Position numbers and translations under genes: made by a program
In this document: positions 40,889 to 49,960 of the stretch, piece by piece
Numbering within the stretch: the stretch's first letter is position 1
How the letters are laid out: every line of letters starts with the position of its first letter
From: Micromonospora avicenniae
GTDB lineage: Bacteria > Actinomycetota > Actinomycetes > Mycobacteriales > Micromonosporaceae
Assembly: GCF_900156065.1 (NCBI RefSeq)
Contig: NZ_FTNF01000012.1
Coordinates: forward strand, 124,001 to 188,000
Direction of reading: 5' to 3'
DNA: 64,000 nt
The notes under the pieces: generated by a model
What the model was told of the DNA's origin: nothing
Seen by the model: the letters and a program-made list of their open reading frames with translations, nothing else
The model's database searches: none

Positions 40889-42265
40889 ATGTCCAGACCA
40901 CGACCCCGCCGCTCGGCCCTCGCGGCCGGCCTGCTCGCGCTGACCACCGTCGGCGCGACTGTCGCCCTGTCCCCCGCCACCGCCTCGGCGGCGGTACTGC
41001 CGAACAACTTCAAGAGCGTCGGCTATCTGCCGTCCTGGACCGGCAACGTCACCAGCGTCCAGTACAGCAAGCTCACCCACATCAACTACGCGTTCGTGCT
41101 GCCGAACAGCAACGGCACCCTGCGCGCCGTGGAGAACCCGAGCAAGCTCTCCCAGTTGGTGTCGCTCGGCCACTCGAACAACGTCAAGGTGTCGATCGCG
41201 ATCGGCGGCTGGAACGACGGCGACGACTCCGCCTTCGAGGCGCTCGCCGCCAACTCCGGCAGCCGCACCACGTTCGTCAACAGCGTGGTCAGCTTCGTCA
41301 ACCAGTACAACCTGGACGGCGTCGACATGGACTGGGAGTACCCGGACCCCGGCGCCTCGGCCACCAACTACAGCCTGCTGATGCAGCAGCTCAGCAACGC
41401 GCTGCGCCCCCAGGGCAAGCTGCTCACCGCCGCGGTCGTCTCCGAGGGCTACTACGTCCAGGGCGTGCCGACGGCCGTGTTCGGCTACGTCGACTGGCTC
41501 AACATCATGGCGTACGACGGCGGCAGCCCGCACGCCAACTACGACTGGTCGATCAACAGCGTGAACGGCTGGAAGGCTCGTGGCCTGCCGGCGGCCAAGG
41601 CGGTGTTCGGCGTGCCGTTCTACAGCCGGCCCGGCTACTACACCTACACCGCGTTGGTGGGCATGGACCCGGCCAACGCCAACCGGGACTGCACCACGGT
41701 CGGCGGCGTCCAGCAGTGCTACAACGGCGTACCGACGGTCAAGCGGAAGACCCAGTGGGCGATGGCGAACGCCGGCGGGATGATGAACTGGGAGCTGTCG
41801 CAGGACCGCAACGACTCGACCTCTCTGGTGAGCGCGATCTACGACACCGTCATGGGCGGTGGCGGCAACCCACCGCCGACCGGCCGCACCGGCCAGATCA
41901 CCGGGATCGGCGGCAAGTGCGTGGACGTGGCCGCGGCCGGCACCGCCAACGGCACGCCCATCCAGCTCTACACCTGCAACGGCACCACCGCCCAGCGCTG
42001 GACGGTGGGCGGCGACGGCACCCTGCGCGCGTTGGGCAAGTGCGCCGACGTCACCAGCGCCGGCACGGCGAACGGCACCAAGATCCAGCTGTGGGACTGC
42101 AACGGCACCGGCGCCCAGGTGTGGCAGGCCCAGTCCAACGGCACGCTGCGCAATCCGGCGTCGAACAAGTGCCTCGACGCCACCGACAACAGCTCGGCGG
42201 ACGGCACCCGGCTGCAGATCTGGGACTGCTTCGCCGGCGCCAACCAGCGGTGGGTCCTGCCCTGA
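40889..42265 (+). CDS. secreted GH18 chitinase with ricin-type carbohydrate-binding domain
   Basis: A 458-residue secreted endochitinase. Residues 1-34 are a Sec-type signal peptide (RPRRSALAAGLLALTT, cleavage after ASA). The GH18 barrel covers about 40-320, with SIAIGGWND (102-110) and the catalytic DxxDxDxE as DGVDMDWE (143-150; Glu150 is the acid/base). After the linker GGGGNPPPTG, residues about 330-458 form a ricin B/CBM13 lectin with three repeats, each ending in an (N/T)QRW-like motif. Start ATG 40889 follows GGGAAGG. A separate promoter and a palindrome lie upstream, and a hairpin downstream. Confidence 0.95.
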   Translation: MSRPRPRRSALAAGLLALTTVGATVALSPATASAAVLPNNFKSVGYLPSWTGNVTSVQYSKLTHINYAFVLPNSNGTLRAVENPSKLSQLVSLGHSNNVKVSIAIGGWNDGDDSAFEALAANSGSRTTFVNSVVSFVNQYNLDGVDMDWEYPDPGASATNYSLLMQQLSNALRPQGKLLTAAVVSEGYYVQGVPTAVFGYVDWLNIMAYDGGSPHANYDWSINSVNGWKARGLPAAKAVFGVPFYSRPGYYTYTALVGMDPANANRDCTTVGGVQQCYNGVPTVKRKTQWAMANAGGMMNWELSQDRNDSTSLVSAIYDTVMGGGGNPPPTGRTGQITGIGGKCVDVAAAGTANGTPIQLYTCNGTTAQRWTVGGDGTLRALGKCADVTSAGTANGTKIQLWDCNGTGAQVWQAQSNGTLRNPASNKCLDATDNSSADGTRLQIWDCFAGANQRWVLP

Positions 42266-42274
42266 CAGCGGGGA

Positions 42275-42305
42275 ACGGCCCCCTGCCGACCTGGCAGGGG
42301 GCCGT
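42275..42305. terminator. hairpin terminator after chitinase
   Basis: A perfect 13-bp stem (42275-42287 with 42293-42305) with loop GACCT lies between the chitinase and the convergent HxlR-peroxiredoxin gene. Confidence 0.78.
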
Positions 42306-42341
42306 CGCTGACCGTCGCGCCGGACGACGGGCACGAGGGCG

Positions 42342-43223
42342 TCAGGCCGAGCCGTGCCGCCGGACCTGGTCGAGCATCTCGTCCACCGAGCCGGCCGGGT
42401 CGGTCACCGGGAACTGGACCGCACGGACCACCGCCGCCGCGTCGACGAGCAGGGTCAACCGCTTCAGCCGCGCGACGCCGCCCGCGCGGAACGTCGGCAG
42501 CAGCAGTCCGGCGGCGAGGCGGCCGTCCTGGTCGGACAGGAGCGGGAACGGCAACCGGGCGTACGCGGCGAAGTCGGCGAGCTGGTCGGGGCGCTGGGTG
42601 CTGATGCCGCGCACCTGGGCGCCGGCGGCTTGGAAGTTCGCGTACCGGTCGGCGTAGGTCGTCGACTCCAAGGTGCAGCCCCGCGCACCCGGGATCTCGT
42701 CCCATCCCGGCGGATAGCCCGCGCTGCCGGGCGCGTACGCCCCGGGAAAGAAGTAGAGCACCGTCCACTCGCCGGCCGCCGCCGGCGCGACCGGACGGCC
42801 GTCGGGCCCGGGCAGGATCACGTCCGGCAGCCGCCGGCCGACCAGGTCGTGTGCCCGTCGCGCCTCGGCCGACCCGACCTCGGCCGTCGCCGTGAGCTCG
42901 CCGTCGCCCATCAGGTGCCGGGTGCCCCAGTCCTGCAGGGCGAGCAACACCGGCAACAGCCCCTCGCCCTTGCCAGTGAGCAGGTAGTCGTAGCGGGGTG
43001 GGTGCTGCGAGTACGGCCGGCGCTCCAGCACCCCGTGCTCGACGAGCGCGCCCAGCCGCTCGGTCAGCGCCCGCCGGCTGACGCCCAACTCCCGTTGCAG
43101 CGCGTCGAAGCGGGTCGTCCCGCCGGCGATGTCGCGCACGATGAGGAAGGTCCACCAGTCACCCAGGACGCCCAGTGCCTGCGCTATGCCGCAGTCCGCG
43201 TCCGCGAGGTCGACCCGTCGCAC
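42342..43223 (-). CDS. HxlR-type regulator fused to a peroxiredoxin domain
   Basis: A 293-residue fusion. Residues 1-105 are a winged-helix HxlR-family domain (ALGVLGDWWTFLIVRDIAGGTTRFDALQRELGVSRRALTERL, listed in part) with Cys11 at the conserved N-terminal redox position. Residues about 125-293 are an AhpC/TSA-type redoxin: LYFFPGAYAPG, then a roughly 17-residue insertion, then GCTLEST with the only other cysteine, Cys183, as peroxidatic residue, and VRGISTQ plus FPLLSDQDGRLA. The layout looks like a one-protein peroxide sensor that signals directly to DNA. It is divergent from an MFS exporter. Confidence 0.9.
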   Translation of the reverse strand: MRRVDLADADCGIAQALGVLGDWWTFLIVRDIAGGTTRFDALQRELGVSRRALTERLGALVEHGVLERRPYSQHPPRYDYLLTGKGEGLLPVLLALQDWGTRHLMGDGELTATAEVGSAEARRAHDLVGRRLPDVILPGPDGRPVAPAAAGEWTVLYFFPGAYAPGSAGYPPGWDEIPGARGCTLESTTYADRYANFQAAGAQVRGISTQRPDQLADFAAYARLPFPLLSDQDGRLAAGLLLPTFRAGGVARLKRLTLLVDAAAVVRAVQFPVTDPAGSVDEMLDQVRRHGSA

Positions 43224-43258
43224 ATCCCACCTCCACCGCTCGGACCCGTCTCGACTAT

Positions 43259-43279
43259 AGTCCGTTTCAATTTGGAACT
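43259..43279. promoter_or_regulatory. imperfect inverted repeat in HxlR/MFS spacer
   Basis: AGTCC (43259-43263) and GGAACT (43274-43279) flank an AT-rich core TTTCAATTT in the 77-base divergent spacer. Symmetry is partial. It is the most likely operator of the fused regulator. Confidence 0.35.
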
Positions 43280-43300
43280 CTCTGGTTCGGGTCGACGGGG

Positions 43301-44578
43301 GTGGCTGATTTGGGCAGCACAGGCGGAAGCGGGGTGTTCTGGCGTTGGTGGACCGCCTTCACCACGAGCGCGGTCGGCTCGGCGGTCAGCGCGGTGGCGC
43401 TGCCGCTGACCGCGCTGACCGCGCTCGACGCCACGCCGTTCGAGCTGGGCCTGATCGCGGCGTCCAGCTACGTGGCCTGGATCGTCATCGGCCTGCCGGC
43501 CGGGGTGATCGTGCAGCGGCTGCCCCTGCGCGGCACCCAGGTCGGGGCCGATCTCGCCCGCGCCGTGGCCGTCGCGTCGGTGCCGCTCGCCTGGTGGTGG
43601 GACCAGCTCACCGTCGCCCACCTGGTGGTCACCGCGCTCGTGATCAGCTTCGCCAACGTGTTGTTCGACGTGGCCAACGCGACCTTCCTGCCGAGCATCG
43701 TCGACCGCGACCAACTGCAGTCCCGCAACAGCCTCACCTCCGCCACCCACGCCGCCACGCAGCTCAGTGGCCCCTCCATCGGCGGACTCGCCGTGCAGGC
43801 GCTGGGCGCGGTGCCGACGCTCCTGGTGGACGCCGTCAGTTACCTGGCCTCCGCGGTGCTGCTGCGAACCCTGCCCGCCCGCCGCGCGGACGCACCGGAG
43901 CATTCGCCGCCGATGGGCGAGCTGATCCGGCAGGGCTGGCGCTTCGTCGCGTACCACCCCGTCATGGGTCCCGGCATGTGGGCCGCGACCGCTGTCAACT
44001 TCGTCTGCGGCGCGCAGTACGCGCTCTACCCGCTCTATCTGGTGCGGGACCTGCACGCCCCGGCCGGGCTGGTCGGCTTGCTGATCGCGGTCGAAGGCGT
44101 CGGCTCGCTCGTCGGCGCGGCGCTCACCCCGCGGATCACCGGTCGGCTCGGCACCGCCCGGGCGCTGATCATCTCGTGCCTGGTCTCCGTCGGCGGAGCG
44201 TTCCTCGTACCCCTGGGCACCGGCTGGCCGGCGTACGCGGCCTTCGCGGCAGGCAACGTCGTCTTCGCCAGCGGCGTGGTGGTGCTCAGCGTGACCACCC
44301 GGACCTACCGGCAGATCGCCAGCCCGCCCGACCTGCTCGCCCGGGTGATGGCCACCGTCCGGTTCGTCTCCTGGGGCGCGATCCCCGTCGGCGGCCTGGT
44401 CGCCGGTGCGCTGGCGGGCGTCCTCGGCGCACGGACCACGCTGCTGGTCTTCGCGGCCGCGGTGGTCTGCGCACCCCTGGCGCTGCTGCTCTCCCCCGTG
44501 CGCAAGCTGCGCGACCTCGCAGATCACGACCGGGTCCCCGAGCCCGTGCGACTGCCGCAGCCGGTCGCCGGCCCCTGA
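43301..44578 (+). CDS. MFS transporter (drug/metabolite exporter type)
   Basis: A 425-residue major-facilitator protein of the 12-helix type, similar in layout to actinobacterial drug or siderophore exporters. Predicted helices include WTAFTTSAVGSAVSAVALPLTALTAL (listed in part), LGLIAASSYVAWIVIGLPAG, VAHLVVTALVISFANVLFDVANATFLPSI and VGGAFLVPLGTGWPAYAAFAAG. The RLPLRGTQVGADLARAV loop resembles motif A region. Start is a GTG at 43301 behind GACGGGG. It is divergent from the HxlR-peroxiredoxin gene and probably regulated by it. Confidence 0.92.
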   Translation: MADLGSTGGSGVFWRWWTAFTTSAVGSAVSAVALPLTALTALDATPFELGLIAASSYVAWIVIGLPAGVIVQRLPLRGTQVGADLARAVAVASVPLAWWWDQLTVAHLVVTALVISFANVLFDVANATFLPSIVDRDQLQSRNSLTSATHAATQLSGPSIGGLAVQALGAVPTLLVDAVSYLASAVLLRTLPARRADAPEHSPPMGELIRQGWRFVAYHPVMGPGMWAATAVNFVCGAQYALYPLYLVRDLHAPAGLVGLLIAVEGVGSLVGAALTPRITGRLGTARALIISCLVSVGGAFLVPLGTGWPAYAAFAAGNVVFASGVVVLSVTTRTYRQIASPPDLLARVMATVRFVSWGAIPVGGLVAGALAGVLGARTTLLVFAAAVVCAPLALLLSPVRKLRDLADHDRVPEPVRLPQPVAGP

Positions 44579-44608
44579 CGCGCGCACCGCCGGACGGCCC
44601 GGGCCCGT

Positions 44609-45730
44609 TCAGCCGGCGTCGGGCGCGTCGACGCCGAGCGCGGCGGCGACCCGGCGAAGGTGACGCGGATCGGTCAGCAGGTCGACGTTGTGCAGGTACT
44701 CGTCCACTGCGCCGAGCGGCGGGCGGCCGAGCAGCGCCGGCTCGGTGATGGCGTCGCAGAGCGCGGCGGCGAGCCGGCCGGCGTCCAGGACCAGGAACGG
44801 GCGATGGTGGAAAGGCCGGGCCCGGGCGCGCACCGGCGCCGCGAGGCCGGTCTCATCGGTCCAGGCGGCCAACTCCTCCAGGGCGACGACCAGCCCCCGC
44901 TCACGCTGCGCCCAGTCACCCGGGCCGAGCGCGTCGGCCAGCCCCGCCGCCACCGACGCCGTGCCCGGCAGGCGGGCGAAGACCGTACCGAGCCACTTGT
45001 CGTACGGAGGCCACCGGCGGTGCAGCAGCAGAGCGAGCCGCATCAGGTCCCGGGCCAGCCCGGCGGTCACCACCCGGCTGCCCAACTCGTCGCCGACCTC
45101 CGCGCAGCGGCCCGGCAGATGCTCCGCCTGCGCGATCCGCGTCCACCCGGCGGCGAGCACATGCCGCCACACGTCGTCCGGATACCAGGTGAGTGCGGCA
45201 CGGCGGGCGGAGAGCCCGGGATCGATTTCGTCGTGGAAGACCGCCCCGCCGGTCACCTCGGCGAGCCGCTGGGTCGGGGTGGCGAGCCAGTCCGCTGTGC
45301 CGACCCCGTCCGCCGGGTCGAACCCGAGCCGCTCGTGCCACCAGCCACTCACCTCGACCACGCTCACGCCGTGCCGGGTGCCGGCCGCGTCCACGGTGCC
45401 CAGCCGAACCGCGTCACCGGCGAACCGGGTCGGCCAGCCGAGGAACTCCGCCGGCAGATCCGCCTCCAACGCGGCCAGCAGCTCCGGCAGCCGCGCCACG
45501 TCCGCCGCCGCGACGAAGAGCTGAACCCGTGGTCCCCAGTCGTGGTCGGTGGAGCGGGACGTATCCAGGCCGAGCAGCTCCGAGCCGCCGTCGAGCCGCC
45601 CGGCCGCGTACCGCAGATCCGGGTAGCGCCGGCGCAGGATCGGTGCGATCACCTCGTCGTGAAAGCGACGGGCGAGGGTCAGACCGGGGAGGAACGCCAC
45701 GTCAGGAGTCTCGCCGGGCCGAGCCGTCAC
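44609..45730 (-). CDS. DUF4037 nucleotidyltransferase-like protein
   Basis: A 373-residue protein. The N-terminal third resembles a nucleotidyltransferase fold (FLPGLTLARRFHDEVIAPIL, then LDGGSELLGLDTSRSTDHDWGP carrying a polymerase-beta-like GS...D motif), and the remainder is helical, matching DUF4037. Some relatives are predicted kanamycin-type or MNT nucleotidyltransferases. Its activity is unknown. Start is GTG at 45730 (a GTG at 45700 is possible). A lone gene between an MFS exporter and a membrane peptide. Confidence 0.82.
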   Translation of the reverse strand: MTARPGETPDVAFLPGLTLARRFHDEVIAPILRRRYPDLRYAAGRLDGGSELLGLDTSRSTDHDWGPRVQLFVAAADVARLPELLAALEADLPAEFLGWPTRFAGDAVRLGTVDAAGTRHGVSVVEVSGWWHERLGFDPADGVGTADWLATPTQRLAEVTGGAVFHDEIDPGLSARRAALTWYPDDVWRHVLAAGWTRIAQAEHLPGRCAEVGDELGSRVVTAGLARDLMRLALLLHRRWPPYDKWLGTVFARLPGTASVAAGLADALGPGDWAQRERGLVVALEELAAWTDETGLAAPVRARARPFHHRPFLVLDAGRLAAALCDAITEPALLGRPPLGAVDEYLHNVDLLTDPRHLRRVAAALGVDAPDAG

Positions 45731-45819
45731 CGCATCCCGGTTCTGGGGTTCCGCCGACGTCGACGTCGATAGCCTGAGGCGGGGTGCCCGCCCGGGCACC
45801 GGGACCGGAAGGACCGACG

Positions 45820-46050
45820 GTGACAGGCAACACGCCAAGCCGGCACGTCGTACGTCGACGGCGGGGCCTGTGGAGCGGCGTGCTCGCGCTGGCCGGCCTG
45901 GTGCTACTGGTGATCGGGCTGACCGTGGCGGACGGCGTGGCCGCCTGGATCGAGATCGTCGTCGCCGCCGTGCTACTCGTCGTGGCCTACGTGGTCCAGG
46001 CCATCGCCCGTCGGGAGACGCTGTACCGCCGCGACGACGACGGGCACTGA
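45820..46050 (+). CDS. small two-helix membrane protein
   Basis: A 76-residue hypothetical protein with two hydrophobic helices (GLWSGVLALAGLVLLVIGLTVA and WIEIVVAAVLLVVAYVVQAIA) and charged ends. GTG at 45820 follows GGAAGGA. No family recognised. It lies just upstream of the 5'-3' exonuclease with a 62-base gap. Confidence 0.78.
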   Translation: MTGNTPSRHVVRRRRGLWSGVLALAGLVLLVIGLTVADGVAAWIEIVVAAVLLVVAYVVQAIARRETLYRRDDDGH

Positions 46051-46112
46051 CACCCGCGACGGTTCCGGCGGGGTGCTGTCGTTCGTCGGAGGCCTGTGCC
46101 AGGCTGTCCGGC

Positions 46113-47033
46113 GTGGCACACCGACCCCCGATCCTGCTGATCGACTCCCCGAGCCTCTACTTCCGGGCCTACTTCGGCATCCCCGAGTCCGCAGCCCGCG
46201 CCGAGGACGGCACCCCGGTCAACGCGGTGCGCGGTTTCCTCGACATGCTCGCGACCCTGATCCGCACCCGCCGGGCCGACCGGATGGTCTGCGCCATGGA
46301 CCACGACTGGCGGCCCGACTGGCGGGTGGCACTGCTGCCGTCGTACAAGGCACACCGGCTCGCCCCCGAGGGCGGCGAGGTGGTGCCCGACACGCTCACC
46401 CCGCAGGTGCCGGTGATCCTCGACGTGCTCGCCGCGATCGGCATCACGACCGTCGGCGCGGCAGGCTACGAGGCCGACGACGTGCTCGGCACCCTGTCGG
46501 TCACCCAACCGGCCCCGGTCGAGGTCGTCTCCGGCGACCGGGATCTGTTCCAGCTCGTCGACGACTCCCGGCCGGTGCGGCTGCTCTACGTCGGGCGGGG
46601 CGTGGCCAAGCTGGAGGACTGCGACGACGAGGCGGTCCGGGCCCGCTACGGGGTGCCCGCCGCCCGTTACGCCGACTTCGCCGCGCTGCGTGGCGACCCC
46701 AGCGACGGGCTGCCGGGCGTACCCGGGGTCGGCGAGAAGACCGCCGCCCGGCTGATCGAACGCCACGGTGACCTCGACGGCATCCTCACCGCGCTCGACG
46801 ATCCCCGCTCCGGTTTCGCACCCGGGCTGCGTACGAAGCTCGAGGCGGCCCGGGACTACCTGGCGGTCGCCCCGAAGGTGGTCCGGGTGGCCCTCGACGT
46901 GCCGCTACCGGAACTGCCCACCGCGCTGCCGAGCGCGCCCGCCGACCCGGACACCCTGCTGGAGCTGGCCCGCCAGTGGAACCTCGCCGGCTCCACCCGA
47001 CGCCTCGTGGACGCGCTCGCCGACCGCGCGTGA
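46113..47033 (+). CDS. 5'-3' exonuclease (FEN/PIN-like)
   Basis: A 306-residue protein similar to the 5'-nuclease domain of DNA polymerase I, removing RNA primers or flaps. Acidic metal ligands lie in ILLIDSPSLYFRAYF, MVCAMDHDWRPDWR and GYEADDVLGTL, EVVSGDRDLFQLVDD, and the helix-hairpin-helix region GLPGVPGVGEKTAARLIERHGDLD binds the downstream duplex. It stands apart from a polymerase. In Mycobacterium a homologue is also near helY, so the neighbourhood is conserved. Start is GTG 46113. Confidence 0.94.
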   Translation: MAHRPPILLIDSPSLYFRAYFGIPESAARAEDGTPVNAVRGFLDMLATLIRTRRADRMVCAMDHDWRPDWRVALLPSYKAHRLAPEGGEVVPDTLTPQVPVILDVLAAIGITTVGAAGYEADDVLGTLSVTQPAPVEVVSGDRDLFQLVDDSRPVRLLYVGRGVAKLEDCDDEAVRARYGVPAARYADFAALRGDPSDGLPGVPGVGEKTAARLIERHGDLDGILTALDDPRSGFAPGLRTKLEAARDYLAVAPKVVRVALDVPLPELPTALPSAPADPDTLLELARQWNLAGSTRRLVDALADRA

Positions 47034-47073
47034 GCCGGCGGTCACCCGGGGCCGTCCGGGTGACCGTCGGCTC
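47032..47073. terminator. bidirectional hairpin between exonuclease and helY
   Basis: An 18-bp stem with one mismatch (47032-47049 with 47056-47073, loop GGCCGT) overlaps the exonuclease stop codon and lies 18 bases from the helY stop, so it serves both convergent genes. Confidence 0.75.
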
Positions 47074-47091
47074 AGGCCGACCGGCCGGCGG

Positions 47092-49875
47092 TCAGGCGGC
47101 GGCGTGGTAGGCGAGCACGCCCCGGTTGATCTCGGCGATCGCCTGCCGGGCCGTGGAACGCAGCTCGGCCGACGCGCCGCCGGAGTCCTTGAGCTGGCCG
47201 AGCAGGTCGACCACCTGCCGCGCCCAGCGGACGAAGTCACCGGCCGGCATCTCCCCGTCGAACTCGTGACCACTGGCGAGCACCTTGGCGAGAGCCTCGC
47301 CCCGGGTCCACCGGTAGATCGGCCAAGCGAAGCCGAGATCCGGCTCCCGGGTCACCGAGAGGCCACGCGCGGACTCGTCGGCCTCGATGTCGCTCCACAG
47401 CTTCAGCGTCTCGTCCACCGCGTCCGCGACCGCGCCCCGCGGCAGCGACGCCCGCTCGTCCACGTCGCGGCGCGCCTCGTAGACCACCACCGAGACCGCT
47501 GCCGCCAGCTCGGCCGGGGAGAGCCCGTCCCAGACGCCCCGGCGCAGGCACTCGGCGACCAGCAGGTCCGCCTCGCTCCAGATCCGGCCGAGCATCCGAC
47601 CCGCGTCGGTGACCTCGCCCTCGGTGCTCAGGTACCCCCGGGCGCTGAGCAGTGCGACGATCCGGTCGAAGGTCCGGGCGAGGGAGCCGGTACGTCCGGC
47701 CACCCGCTGCCGCAGCTCCTCGGTGTCGCGTTCGAGGCGGCGCCGCCGCTCCGCCCAACGGGCGTGCTCCTCGCGCTCCGGGCAGGCGTGGCAGGGGTGC
47801 CGGCGCAGCTCCGTACGGAGCTGGCTGAGCCGGTGGTCCTCGCCGACCGGCTGGCGGGACCGGCCGCCCCGGCGGCCACCGTGCCGGTCGAGCCCGGTGG
47901 CGGCCACGGCCGCGGCCAGGTCCCGGCGAGCAGCCGGCGAGCGGTGGTTGAAGTGCTTCGGCACCCGGATCCGGGCGAGCACCTCGGCCGGGCTGGTGAA
48001 GTCCCCCGGGCCTACGCGCCCCGCCCAGCGGTCCTGGGTGAGCACCAACGGACGGGGCTCGCCGAACCCGCCGGTGGCCGGGTCCAGCACCACGGCCAGA
48101 CCGGCGCGGCGGCCGGACGGCACCCGCACCACGTCACCGACGCGCAGCCGCTCCAGCGAGGCCACCGCAGCCGCCTTGCGCTGGGTCTGCCCCTGGCGGG
48201 CCAACGACCGCTCCCGGTCGGCGATCGCGACCCGCAGGGCGAAGTACTCGTCGAAGTCACCGTGGTGGCAGGCCGCCTCCGCGCCGTACGCCTCGATGGT
48301 CTCGGTGTTGCGCTGCACCTGCCGCGCCAGCCCGACCACCGACCGGTCGGCCTGGAACTGGGCGAACGACGACTCCAGCAGCGCCCGGGCGGGCTCCGCG
48401 CCGACCGAGCCGACCAGGTTGACCGCCATGTTGTACGACGGCCGGAAGCTGGAACGCAGCGGGTAGGTGCGGGTGGAGGCGAGGCCCGCCACGTGCCGGG
48501 GGTCGGTCTCCGGGGACCAGACCACCACGGCATGCCCCTCGACGTCGATGCCGCGGCGACCGGCCCGGCCGGTGAGCTGGGTGTACTCCCCGGGGGTCAG
48601 GTCGACGTGTGCCTCGCCGTTGTACTTGACCAGCCGCTCCAGCACCACACAGCGGGCCGGCATGTTGATGCCCAGCGCGAGGGTCTCGGTGGCGAAGACC
48701 GCCTTCACCAGGCCCCGGACGAACAGCTCCTCGACGACCTCCTTGAACGCCGGCAGCATCCCGGCGTGGTGCGCGGCGAGGCCACGTTCGAGGCCGTCGA
48801 GCCACTCCCAGTAGCCGAGCACGGAAAGGTCCTCGCCGGGAATGGCGGTCACCCGCGACTCGACGACCTGGCGGATCTCCGCCCGCTCCTCCGGCGAGGT
48901 GAGCCGCAGTCCGGCGGCGAGGCACTGCTGCACGGCCGCGTCGCAGCCGGCCCGGCTGAAGATGAACAGGATCGCCGGCAGCAGCCCCTCCCGGTCCAAC
49001 CGGTCGACGATGTCGGGCCGCAGCGGCCCCCGCCAGCGCGGCCCGCGCCGGCCGCCGCCCGGTCCGGCGCTGCGTCCCTCACCCAACTCCAGACGGCGCA
49101 CCGTGTCGCGCGTGTAGCGCAGCAACTCGGGGTGCACGTCGTGCTTGCGCGCCGCGTTGGCGTCGTGGAACAGGTCGAACATGCGCTTGCCGACCAGCAT
49201 GTGCTGCCACAGCGGCACCGGGCGGTGCTCGCTGACCACCACGGCGGTCTCGCCGCGCACGGTGACCAGCCAGTCGGCGAACTCCTCGGCGTTGGAGACG
49301 GTCGCCGACAGGGAGACGAGGGTGACCGAGGCGGGCAGGTGGATGATCACCTCTTCCCACACGCCGCCACGGAAGCGGTCGGCGAGGTAGTGCACCTCGT
49401 CCATGACCACGTAGGCGAGCCCCTCCAGCGCGCTGGAGCCGGCGTAGAGCATGTTGCGCAGCACCTCGGTGGTCATGACCACCACGGGCGCGTCGCCGTT
49501 GATCGCGTTGTCGCCGGTGAGCAGACCCACCTGGTCGACGCCGTAACGGTCCACCAGGTCGTGGTACTTCTGGTTCGACAGCGCCTTGATCGGCGTGGTG
49601 TAGAAGCACTTGCGCCGGGTGCCCGCGTCGCCCTCCGCCGCCGCCCTGCCGCGCAGCGCCAGGTGTACGGCGAACTCGCCGACCACGGTCTTGCCGGCGC
49701 CGGTCGGCGCGCAGACCAGCACGCCGCTGCCCCGCTCCAACGACTGACACGCCTCGCGCTGGAAATCGTCGAGATCGAACCCCAGGTCAAGGGCGAACTC
49801 GTCCAGCGCCGGGAACATGGAGGCCTGCGCGGCCCGGCGGCGCGCCGCGGCGTACCGCTCGGCGGGGCTCGACAT
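47092..49875 (-). CDS. helY: DEAD/DEAH-box helicase HelY (Mtr4/Ski2-like)
   Basis: A 927-residue superfamily 2 helicase of the actinobacterial HelY group, ATP-dependent and likely acting on RNA. Walker A is APTGAGKT at about residues 56-63, the DEVH box is VVMDEVHYL, motif III SLSATVSN, and motif VI QLTGRAGRRGID. A specific arch-like insertion and C-terminal helical domain follow (DSGGASAELRSTARQAI at the end). A short Cys pair CHACPE lies in the C-terminal half. Start at 49875. It is convergent with the exonuclease and divergent from the HAD gene. In mycobacteria it lies next to tatC, here 2.9 kb away. Confidence 0.95.
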   Translation of the reverse strand: MSSPAERYAAARRRAAQASMFPALDEFALDLGFDLDDFQREACQSLERGSGVLVCAPTGAGKTVVGEFAVHLALRGRAAAEGDAGTRRKCFYTTPIKALSNQKYHDLVDRYGVDQVGLLTGDNAINGDAPVVVMTTEVLRNMLYAGSSALEGLAYVVMDEVHYLADRFRGGVWEEVIIHLPASVTLVSLSATVSNAEEFADWLVTVRGETAVVVSEHRPVPLWQHMLVGKRMFDLFHDANAARKHDVHPELLRYTRDTVRRLELGEGRSAGPGGGRRGPRWRGPLRPDIVDRLDREGLLPAILFIFSRAGCDAAVQQCLAAGLRLTSPEERAEIRQVVESRVTAIPGEDLSVLGYWEWLDGLERGLAAHHAGMLPAFKEVVEELFVRGLVKAVFATETLALGINMPARCVVLERLVKYNGEAHVDLTPGEYTQLTGRAGRRGIDVEGHAVVVWSPETDPRHVAGLASTRTYPLRSSFRPSYNMAVNLVGSVGAEPARALLESSFAQFQADRSVVGLARQVQRNTETIEAYGAEAACHHGDFDEYFALRVAIADRERSLARQGQTQRKAAAVASLERLRVGDVVRVPSGRRAGLAVVLDPATGGFGEPRPLVLTQDRWAGRVGPGDFTSPAEVLARIRVPKHFNHRSPAARRDLAAAVAATGLDRHGGRRGGRSRQPVGEDHRLSQLRTELRRHPCHACPEREEHARWAERRRRLERDTEELRQRVAGRTGSLARTFDRIVALLSARGYLSTEGEVTDAGRMLGRIWSEADLLVAECLRRGVWDGLSPAELAAAVSVVVYEARRDVDERASLPRGAVADAVDETLKLWSDIEADESARGLSVTREPDLGFAWPIYRWTRGEALAKVLASGHEFDGEMPAGDFVRWARQVVDLLGQLKDSGGASAELRSTARQAIAEINRGVLAYHAAA

Positions 49876-49960
49876 GCCACCAAGATTAATGCGTGCCGGG
49901 AGACGACACCGGACAAGGCCGACCGGATGGGCCGTCGGAGGCGGTCGGTAGGGTGCACAC

